Translations under genes and position numbers: made by a program
Notes under the pieces: generated by a model
What the model saw: only the letters and a program-made list of their open reading frames with translations
Told to the model about the DNA's origin: nothing
The model's database searches: none
In this document: positions 31,541-37,673 of the stretch, in pieces
How the letters are laid out: each line of letters starts with the position of its first letter
How positions within the stretch are numbered: position 1 is the stretch's first letter
NCBI GenBank assembly: GCA_030607875.1
Contig: JAUWJD010000038.1
Coordinates: forward strand, 1-37,673
Length of the DNA stretch: 37,673 nt
Reading direction: 5' to 3'
DNA from: Chloroflexota bacterium
GTDB lineage: Bacteria; Chloroflexota; Anaerolineae; UBA2200

Positions 31541-31568
31541 TTGCATCTATGCCTGTTTCCGTTAGAAT
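31541..31568 (+). promoter_or_regulatory. promoter of the 31625 membrane protein
   Basis: TTGCAT (31541-31546), 16-nt spacer, TAGAAT (31563-31568), 57 nt upstream of the start codon. The rest of 31305-31540, between the divergent GT39 gene and this promoter, shows only an 8-bp inverted repeat (GCTGAGGT/ACCTCAGC, near 31437 and 31505). Confidence 0.55.
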
Positions 31569-31624
31569 GTGGTCGAAGGTTGGGTGCTGTGGCAGAATAC
31601 TCTTTCTCATCCAAGGAGGTCATC

Positions 31625-32152
31625 GTGGATAGTGGACGTAGGGCAATGTTGGCTTTCGGGGTGGTGCTGATCCTCCTCGGAGCGTTTTTCGCTGTTCTTC
31701 AGTTCGTACCGGGCCTGCGGGACTGGCTCGACTTGTACTTCGCGTGGCCGCTGGCCATTATTGGCTTTGCCATATTGTTGCTCCTGCTCGGCCTGTTGGC
31801 TGAGATTCCGGCAATGGTTGTCCCAGCTTGCATTTTTGGCGGCATCGGTGGGTTGCTCTACTGGCAGAGCGTTACAGGAAACTGGGACAGCTGGGCCTAC
31901 GCCTGGGCACTGATCCCGGGCTTTGTGGGCGTAGGGCTTTTCCTGCTGGGTTTGACCTCTGCCAGAGAGCGCAAAAACATCGGCGCAGGGATTTGGCTGG
32001 TCCTTATCAGCGCGGTGATGTTCCTGGTCTTTGGCTCAGCGTTCGGGGCCTTTCTCGGCGGATGGGGCTTGGTGGCAAGGTATTGGCCCGTGCTCGTGAT
32101 CGCTTTCGGCGTGCTGAGCCTCATTGAAGCCCTGCTCCGCTTCCGCCGCTGA
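31625..32152 (+). CDS. small multi-span membrane protein, unknown function
   Basis: 175 residues from GTG 31625, with AAGGAGG 6 nt upstream (an in-frame start further upstream lacks this). About six hydrophobic segments: AMLAFGVVLILLGAFFAVLQ, WPLAIIGFAILLLLLGLLA, AMVVPACIFGGIGGLLYW, YAWALIPGFVGVGLFLLGL, GIWLVLISAVMFLVFGSAFG and YWPVLVIAFGVLSLIEALL. The recurring WPLxxIxFGxxxLxxA pattern and short length resemble the membrane part of LiaI/LiaF-like (DUF5668-type) proteins involved in envelope stress sensing. Without the soluble LiaF domain no function can be claimed. Confidence 0.75.
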   Translation: MDSGRRAMLAFGVVLILLGAFFAVLQFVPGLRDWLDLYFAWPLAIIGFAILLLLLGLLAEIPAMVVPACIFGGIGGLLYWQSVTGNWDSWAYAWALIPGFVGVGLFLLGLTSARERKNIGAGIWLVLISAVMFLVFGSAFGAFLGGWGLVARYWPVLVIAFGVLSLIEALLRFRR

Positions 32153-32200
32153 TCCTTGCCTTGACCTTGAAGGGCTGAGCGGCTTCCGAGATTCCTGTTT

Positions 32201-32677
32201 CTATCGCGGGTCAACCAATCTGACAATCCGCACAGTGTAGTAAAGGGCGCATGTGTGCGGGGTGTCCAGGGCGGACCAAAGCTGCAGTGCTTCTTCCAGC
32301 GGGTGGCTGAGCAGAGTCACGTCCAGTTCGCCGCCTGCCTCTGGCACCTGGAGTTTGGCATGCTCGTATAGAGTGCGCAGCACCCGGCCCAGGATGTGCT
32401 GGCAGTGCAGAGCATCGGGGCCCATAGGCGCGATCAAGTAGAACAGCGAGAACCCCAGCGGCCTGCGGATCTGCATCGCCTGTGGTCTGGACAGAGGGTG
32501 CTCACTCACGCGGTATAGGAATATGCCCAGGCGGGTGTGGCGGTCGCGTGGCATCTCCGCTGGCGAGGCCAGCACAACGTGCTCTTCCTTCTCTACCAGC
32601 GCTGGATCGCGGAGCAAGGCTTGGCCCAGAATTCCTCGCAGCGCCTCAGAAACAGCCGCGATTGCTCGTTCTCCCAT
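32201..32677 (-). CDS. DUF4255 (Pvc16 N-terminal-like) contractile injection system protein, solitary
   Basis: 158 residues from ATG 32677 with AAAGGAGG upstream. AIAAVSEALRGILGQALL, HVVLASPAEMPRDRHTRLGI, FLYRVSEHPLSRPQ, LGFSLFYLIAPMGPDALHCQ and LQLWSALDTPHTCALYYTVR match DUF4255 proteins. In extracellular contractile injection systems (PVC/Afp) the Pvc16-type protein caps the tail tube or sheath. No sheath, tube, baseplate or AAA ATPase gene is in this window, so it is an orphan here or part of a system elsewhere. It lies about 70 nt downstream of the penicillin-binding protein in the same direction. Confidence 0.82.
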   Translation of the reverse strand: MGERAIAAVSEALRGILGQALLRDPALVEKEEHVVLASPAEMPRDRHTRLGIFLYRVSEHPLSRPQAMQIRRPLGFSLFYLIAPMGPDALHCQHILGRVLRTLYEHAKLQVPEAGGELDVTLLSHPLEEALQLWSALDTPHTCALYYTVRIVRLVDPR

Positions 32678-32749
32678 TATGGCCTCCTTTCGTTCGCTCA
32701 TCACAGAAATGCCCGCCAGGGCATGTGTGCCAGGGGATGCTGGGTTTCT

Positions 32750-35608
32750 CTACTGCCAGCCACTGGCTTGCCCAGTAGGCGTTGGCTGCGGCGTCGCAGA
32801 CGGCTCTGGTGGCAAGGTAGGGCTAGGCGTGGCCGTCGGCGGGACCATCGTGGGCGATGGCGTTGCGCTGGGAGGCACGGTTGGCGTCTCCGTCGGTGGC
32901 ACACGCGCAGTGTCTGTTGCAGTCGGTGTGACAGGCACTGCAGGCGTGGGAGACGGCGTAAGCGTTGGTGTGGGTGTCTCCGTGTCCTCCGGTATCTCCG
33001 TCTGCGTAGCGGTGGGCGTCATGGTCTGGGTTGCCGTGGTCGTTGGCGACGGGGTGACCGTGGACGTGGGAGTCGTCGTTGGCGTAGGATTCATCACCCG
33101 GACCCGAACCGCGGGCGAAGCTGCGCTGTTGCCATGATGGTCAAAAACGACCACACGCAGTGAGTACAGGCCGTTCCTCAGCGGGCGTGTATCCCAGGAG
33201 GCCAGCACGCCGTCTTCCAAACTCATATTGTGCCGTGCGATCTGCCCCCAACCGATGGGGTTATCACCGATACCATATTGCAGCTCGTAGTGGTCTAGGT
33301 CATCGATCCGCGCGCTTCCGTAGATGGGCACGATGCCTTCCACCAGATCGCCATCGCGTGGCTGTGTGATCTCCACGCGCGGAGGCCGCGTGTGTATGTG
33401 GCAAGAGTCAACTGGTGGCTGGGGCTTGCCATGGGCCTCCGCCCAGGTGCGGTACTCGGGTGGGTAGGCTTCAAAGTACTGCGTTCGCACCACGTTCTGC
33501 GGGCAGAATTCGCTGGCGCGTTGGTCGCTTACCGAGCAGATGCGCACGTCAACGTGGATGTCGCATGGCTCATGTGGAGCTGTGCCGTCCACAAAGATCT
33601 CCATGCGGGCAGGGGGACATTTGTCGGTACGCAGCTTGCCCGACACAGGGCAGATTTCGGCTGTTTCCATGCCATCGGGCACAAGGAACTCACGCACGGG
33701 TATATCGCGCAGCATCTCTTCCATAAAATCGTGCCAGATGGGTCCAGCCCCGCGCGAACCATACACGCGATCCATCGGCGTGTTGTCAGCGTTGCCCACC
33801 CATACGCCGGTCACCAGGTCTGGCGTGTAGCCAATTGTCCAGGCATCCCGGTAGTCATCGGTGGTACCCGTCTTGACTACTGCTGGCCGTGAGAGTTCCA
33901 ATATGTTGTTGGGTCCAAATGTGGGCAGGCGTGCCTGATTGTCCGACAAGATGTGGGTGATCAGGTAGGCGTGCCGTGGGTCCAGCACCTGCTGCCCAGC
34001 TTCCTCTGCTGCCTGGTCGATGAGCCGCCCGCTGCTATCTTCGATGCGCAGAATGGGCGTCGGTCGGAGACGTCGTCCACCGTTGGCAAAGGCACCGTAA
34101 GCGGCAGCCATTTCCAGTAGAGTCACATCTCCGCCTCCGAGGGTCAGCGAAAGGCCATAGTCCTGTCGGTTCAACGAGCTGATGCCCAGGCGATGGGCCA
34201 TCTCTAGCATGCCTGGCACGGTGACGAACTGCAGCGTCTTGACCGCCGGAATATTCAACGAACGGGCCAATGCATCCCGCACTAGCACGGCCCCGTGCTC
34301 CTTCTTGTCGTGGTTGTGCGGCTCGTACGGTGGGTTGGCTCCGTCGGGGAACTGCGTTTCGATATCCATGATGAAGGTAGCTGTCGTCCACCCGCGCTCA
34401 AAGGCAGCCACGTAGTTGATCGGTTTGATGGATGACCCTGGCTGGCGCAGCCTCAAGGCCACATTCACTTGCCCGTCAATGTCTTCGTTGTGGAAATCGG
34501 CACTGCCCACCATGGCCAGTATTTGCCCATTCTGCGGGTTCAGGGCCACCAGCGCCGCATTGGTGGCATGCAGGTCAGCCAGCGCGGCTACCTTCTCACG
34601 GACGATGCGCTCGGCCGTCTCTTGCATCGCCATATCCAGGGTGGTGTACACACGCAAGCCGCCGCGGTAGACGAACTCGGTACCGTACTGGGCTTCGAGT
34701 TGTTCGCGCACATAAACGACAAAGTGCGGGGCCTTCATTTCGATGCGCTGTGGCGCTAGGTGCAGTTCTTCGCTCAGCACCTGGCGGGCCTCTTCGCGCT
34801 TGATGTAGCCGCGCTTGACCATCAGGTCCAATACGATGCCTTGACGGATTTTGGCCGCGGCCAGGTTGGTGTAGGGATCATAGATCGCAGGCCCCTGCGG
34901 AATCCCCGCTATCATCGTGGCCTCGGCCAGGGTCAGCGTTTCCACCGGCTTGTTGAAATAGACCTCTGCGGCGGTGCCGATGCCATAGGCCATGTTCCCA
35001 TAGTAGCTCTGGTTCAGGTAGATCTCCAGGATTTCGTTCTTTGAGTATCGTCGAGTGATCTCGGTGGCCAGTATAGCCTCTTTGATTTTGCGCGACCAGG
35101 TTACCTCGGGTGAAAGGAAGGTGTTCTTGACCACCTGCTGGGTAATGGTGCTGGCCCCAGAGACAATCTCCCCCTCACGCAGATTCTGCCACAACGCGCG
35201 CAGGATGTGCCGTGGGCTAAAGCCCGGATTGTTGTAAAAGGTGGGGTCCTCGGTAGCGATGGTGGCCTGGCGCAGGTGCAGGGGAATGCGCCCCAGAGGA
35301 ACTACAGTGCGTCGGCCACCGCTGGGGTCAAAGATCTCGTACAGCAGCACGCCGTTGCGGTCATAGATCTTGGTGCTTTCGAACGTGTTGGAACGTATCC
35401 GCAGCTCCTCGGGGGAGGGCAGCTTGCTGGCGACATAGGCGTAAACGCCCGCAGCCAGCGTCGAGGCCAGGCACAGGAAAAGCGCGGCCCCGAAAAGTAC
35501 AATCAACATTCCCTTGAGGAAAGAGCGGCGCCCGTCGTCGTCGGGCAAAGAAGGCCGCGTCCAGAGGCGGTTTCGTGTTGAATTGTGACTGTTGTCTACT
35601 GTCAGCAA
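32750..35608 (-). CDS. class A penicillin-binding protein (PBP1a-type) with Thr/Pro-rich tail
   Basis: 952 residues. Bifunctional peptidoglycan synthase anchored by one membrane span (about 34-60). GT51 transglycosylase: ATEDPTFYNNPGF (catalytic Glu120), GASTITQQVVKN, RKIKEAILATEI, EIYLNQSYYG. Transpeptidase: SSIK (392-395), SLN (450-452), KTGT (579-582), all intact. A Cys-rich extension follows (ICPVSGKLRTDKCPP, CDIHVDVRICSVSDQRASEFCP), then an Ig-like domain (PPRVEITQPRDGDLVEGIVP) and about 120 residues of Thr/Pro repeats. The start is probably TTG 35608; no ATG lies before the membrane span except at its edge. It has its own promoter and is divergent from the papain-like protease. Confidence 0.93.
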   Translation of the reverse strand: MLTVDNSHNSTRNRLWTRPSLPDDDGRRSFLKGMLIVLFGAALFLCLASTLAAGVYAYVASKLPSPEELRIRSNTFESTKIYDRNGVLLYEIFDPSGGRRTVVPLGRIPLHLRQATIATEDPTFYNNPGFSPRHILRALWQNLREGEIVSGASTITQQVVKNTFLSPEVTWSRKIKEAILATEITRRYSKNEILEIYLNQSYYGNMAYGIGTAAEVYFNKPVETLTLAEATMIAGIPQGPAIYDPYTNLAAAKIRQGIVLDLMVKRGYIKREEARQVLSEELHLAPQRIEMKAPHFVVYVREQLEAQYGTEFVYRGGLRVYTTLDMAMQETAERIVREKVAALADLHATNAALVALNPQNGQILAMVGSADFHNEDIDGQVNVALRLRQPGSSIKPINYVAAFERGWTTATFIMDIETQFPDGANPPYEPHNHDKKEHGAVLVRDALARSLNIPAVKTLQFVTVPGMLEMAHRLGISSLNRQDYGLSLTLGGGDVTLLEMAAAYGAFANGGRRLRPTPILRIEDSSGRLIDQAAEEAGQQVLDPRHAYLITHILSDNQARLPTFGPNNILELSRPAVVKTGTTDDYRDAWTIGYTPDLVTGVWVGNADNTPMDRVYGSRGAGPIWHDFMEEMLRDIPVREFLVPDGMETAEICPVSGKLRTDKCPPARMEIFVDGTAPHEPCDIHVDVRICSVSDQRASEFCPQNVVRTQYFEAYPPEYRTWAEAHGKPQPPVDSCHIHTRPPRVEITQPRDGDLVEGIVPIYGSARIDDLDHYELQYGIGDNPIGWGQIARHNMSLEDGVLASWDTRPLRNGLYSLRVVVFDHHGNSAASPAVRVRVMNPTPTTTPTSTVTPSPTTTATQTMTPTATQTEIPEDTETPTPTLTPSPTPAVPVTPTATDTARVPPTETPTVPPSATPSPTMVPPTATPSPTLPPEPSATPQPTPTGQASGWQ

Positions 35609-35694
35609 GCGATGACTCCGGCGTGAATGAGATCAACTTCAAGACGCGTGGCCCCGCCCACTGGTTCCATGGGGGCGCTTCCGCGCACTTTGTC

Positions 35695-35723
35695 ATTATA
35701 CAACTGACGCACAGTCACGCCAA
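35695..35723 (-). promoter_or_regulatory. promoter of the penicillin-binding protein gene
   Basis: Minus strand TTGGCG (35723-35718), 17-nt spacer, consensus TATAAT (35700-35695), 87 nt upstream of the TTG start. Confidence 0.7.
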
Positions 35724-35766
35724 AAAGGGGCTTGGCTGGGCAATCCTGCACACCGCGCAGACGCCC

Positions 35767-35796
35767 TTGGGCAGATTCGCCGGTTTGGTGTATAAT
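35767..35796 (+). promoter_or_regulatory. candidate promoter of the papain-like protease gene
   Basis: TTGGGC (35767-35772), 18-nt spacer, consensus TATAAT (35791-35796). The implied leader to ATG 36049 is about 245 nt. It contains a perfect CCAGCC-ACGG-GGCTGG hairpin (35954-35969) and no gene I can support. The leader length could allow RNA-level control, but I recognise no riboswitch. Confidence 0.55.
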
Positions 35797-36048
35797 AGGT
35801 GTGCATTTGGAGTACAAACAGTAACATCTCGGGCACAATGGCGGGATGCGAGATGTGAGCCATCGGCATACTGCCACGTTCTCCTCTCGCAACTCTGTGA
35901 CTGGCGATACGTCATCATGTAGGGCGCCTTCTTCACCGGCTTCTGTGAACGGCCCAGCCACGGGGCTGGCTGCTGGTCATAGCAGGTCGAGAGGCGGCGC
36001 CTTTGCGACCGTGATCCGCCAAGTGCAACATGGATCGGAGACGTTGCG

Positions 36049-37673
36049 ATGCAGAAGGCCAAGATGAGAGTGAAAGTCCTTGCGGTCATGGTCCTGGTTC
36101 TAGCGGAGGGCTTGTTCATTGCCACCGGAAGCACCAGCGGAGCAGCGCCAAGTGGCCTGGCGTCACAGCGCATGCCAGCGCATGCTCTCCGAAGCACACC
36201 ACTACCGCAATCTACCACCGAATGGCCTGCGGTCCAGGAAGCGCCCACCAGAGCAAGCCATCCGAGCACAACGGCCGAAGGTGGAGGGTTTGTCCCAGAT
36301 CCAATCGACTTTTCTCACCTGAAAGGGGATCGGCTGTCACGCAACGTCATGGCACAGGCCCTTCCAAGCAGATGGGACTGGCGTGAGCGTGGCAGGGTGA
36401 CCTCTGTGAAGAACCAGGGTGCCTGCGGGTCGTGCTACGCCTTTTGCGCCATCGGCAATGTGGAGTCCAAGATGCTCATGGACGGCGCTGGCAGTTACGA
36501 TTTCTCCGAAAACAATGCCAAAGAATGCAACTGGGAGGAGCTGAATAACTATGGTCCGGGCAGTTGTGACGGCGGAAACTATCGTATGCTTGCCAACTTG
36601 TTTTCACAGCAGGGCGTCGTGCTGGAGTCGTGCGACCCCTACGTGGCCAGCGATGTTGCCTGCAATTCCTCCTGTTCCTATGAGAAGACCTTGCTGGGAT
36701 GGAAACAGATCAGCGATGGCGTGCCAGACACAGAAGTGCTCAGGTGGTACATCTACACTTATGGTCCGGTAACTGCGGCAATGAATGCTGGCCACGACGA
36801 TGCCTGGGGAACTGAGTTCCAGAACTACGACGGATCGTATACCTTGTACTACTCTGGTCCGGAGAACGCCAACCACTGCATACTTATCGTAGGTTGGGAC
36901 GACGGCCTCTCGCACGCAGGTGGCACCGGTGCCTGGATTGCGAAGAACAGTTGGGGAACTTGGTGGGGGGATAACGGATACTTCACCATCGCTTACGGCT
37001 CAGCTCAGATGGGCACGAGTGCCTCTTTCATGAGCGAGTGGCAAGACTATGATCCGCTCGGGGGACTTTTGTACTACGATGACGCTGGCCGTACGTCCGC
37101 TTTGGGTTGCGGTGACACCACATGTTGGGGTCTGGCCAAGTTCTTCCCGACTGTGAATACCTATGCCGCGCGTGTAGAGTTCTGGACGACGGATAGCACC
37201 ACCGACGTAGATGTGTACATCTACGACAGCTTCGACGGGACAAGCCCGAGCAACTTGCTGTTCACCCAGCTCAATCTTTCGTACGACGAAGCAGGATACC
37301 ACTCAGTGCCAGTCGATCCGCCACTGCCCTTGGCAGTGGGCAATGACGTAGTGGTTGTGGCAAAGTTCACTACCGCCGGCTACCGTTACCCTCTTGCCTT
37401 TGACCGCCGGGGGCCGTCGGAAAGGCAACGCACCTACTATAGCTGTTCAGGAGGCGATGGTTCCTGGCACGACATGGGAGACAGCTTTGACGGGGACGTA
37501 GCCTTTCGTTTACGGACTTTTGGCTCGTTCAGCGAAACGCCTACACCCACGCCGACAGAGACACTGACGCCGACGCAGACAGCGACACACACTGCGACGT
37601 CCACGGTCACTGAGAGTCCGGTTGCGACATCCACCTTTACGGCGACGCCGACGGCAACAGAGACCAGTGTACC
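36049..37673 (+). CDS. secreted papain-family (C1A) cysteine protease, partial at the window end
   Basis: Open from ATG 36049 to the right edge, 541 codons so far. A signal peptide (MRVKVLAVMVLVLAEGLFIA) precedes a short propeptide-like region. The mature domain starts at ALPSRWDWRERGRVTSVKNQ. The catalytic set is Gln123, Cys129 (GACGSCYAF, Tyr instead of the usual Trp), His276 (ANHCILIVGWD) and Asn300 (AKNSWGTWWG), so it should be active. Six or more further Cys could form disulfides. After about residue 330 comes a beta domain (GLAKFFPTVNTYAARVEFWT, DVYIYDSFDG) typical of cell-surface C1A proteases, then a Thr/Pro linker (ETPTPTPTETLTPTQT) that continues off the edge, perhaps to a surface anchor. 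GGAG lies 8 nt upstream. Likely extracellular. Confidence 0.92.
   Translation, partial: MQKAKMRVKVLAVMVLVLAEGLFIATGSTSGAAPSGLASQRMPAHALRSTPLPQSTTEWPAVQEAPTRASHPSTTAEGGGFVPDPIDFSHLKGDRLSRNVMAQALPSRWDWRERGRVTSVKNQGACGSCYAFCAIGNVESKMLMDGAGSYDFSENNAKECNWEELNNYGPGSCDGGNYRMLANLFSQQGVVLESCDPYVASDVACNSSCSYEKTLLGWKQISDGVPDTEVLRWYIYTYGPVTAAMNAGHDDAWGTEFQNYDGSYTLYYSGPENANHCILIVGWDDGLSHAGGTGAWIAKNSWGTWWGDNGYFTIAYGSAQMGTSASFMSEWQDYDPLGGLLYYDDAGRTSALGCGDTTCWGLAKFFPTVNTYAARVEFWTTDSTTDVDVYIYDSFDGTSPSNLLFTQLNLSYDEAGYHSVPVDPPLPLAVGNDVVVVAKFTTAGYRYPLAFDRRGPSERQRTYYSCSGGDGSWHDMGDSFDGDVAFRLRTFGSFSETPTPTPTETLTPTQTATHTATSTVTESPVATSTFTATPTATETSV

Noticed and set aside
32523..33137. 204-codon plus-strand frame rich in GVGVGV repeats
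   Set aside because: It is the complement of the Thr/Pro tail of the penicillin-binding protein, giving artificial Val/Gly repeats.
35800..36048. Riboswitch in the long leader of the papain-like protease
   Set aside because: A GCCACGGG word recalls c-di-GMP-I aptamers, but the rest of the consensus is absent; only a simple hairpin can be supported.

Overview
This window looks like a Chloroflexota (Anaerolineae-like) chromosome segment. The evidence is high G+C, Thr/Pro-rich linkers on several exported proteins, a Gram-positive-type SOS operator, many TTG/GTG starts, and a gene set typical of that phylum (RuBisCO-like protein, S9C peptidase, Eis-like acetyltransferase, ImuA/ImuB/DnaE2 mutasome, a ferritin-encapsulin remnant). 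The phylum call is inference; there is no rRNA or other strong marker.

Layout. 1-1.2 kb: a possible gene tail, then repeat-rich non-coding DNA. 1.2-5.9 kb (minus): a PEP-utilising, rifampicin-phosphotransferase-like enzyme broken by one frameshift, then tsaE-tsaB-rimI (tRNA t6A synthesis and ribosomal protein acetylation). 5.9-8.6 kb (plus): an unknown Cys-rich protein, Maf pyrophosphatase and an arginine-deiminase-family enzyme; the first two have promoters implying leaderless mRNAs. 8.6-14.2 kb (minus): a tungstate-binding-protein fragment (on the plus strand), a form IV RuBisCO-like protein, a frameshifted FGGY sugar kinase, an aminotransferase remnant, alanine racemase and an FAD-oxidase remnant. 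14.3-20.3 kb: an intact tRNA-Lys(CTT), then the operon imuA-imuB-DUF6504-dnaE2 (minus), closed by a second copy of the 3' half of a tRNA-Lys. A strong promoter with a near-perfect LexA box drives the operon. This is the layout of a tRNA-integrated island whose cargo is an SOS mutagenesis machine. 20.3-26.4 kb: a VapBC toxin-antitoxin pair with a damaged toxin, a lipoprotein cyclophilin, a metallophosphoesterase remnant, a lipoprotein, an S9C peptidase and an Eis-like acetyltransferase split by an in-frame amber codon. 26.8-29.1 kb (minus): remnants of a ferritin-encapsulin fusion, a C11 (clostripain) peptidase and a CHAT protease, with one intact unknown protein between the two protease remnants. 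29.3-37.7 kb: a GT39 glycosyltransferase, a small membrane protein, a lone DUF4255 tail protein, a class A penicillin-binding protein and a secreted papain-like protease running off the window.

The most unusual global feature is gene damage. Five or six genes keep an authentic start with a good Shine-Dalgarno and an authentic-looking end but have lost the middle (aminotransferase, FAD oxidase, C11 peptidase, ferritin-encapsulin, CHAT, possibly the metallophosphoesterase). Two more carry single frameshifts, one a 4-bp tandem duplication, and two carry nonsense codons. Either this genome is eroding by internal deletion or the sequence has a systematic assembly problem. Palindromic GC-rich repeats, some inside reading frames, are scattered through the window.
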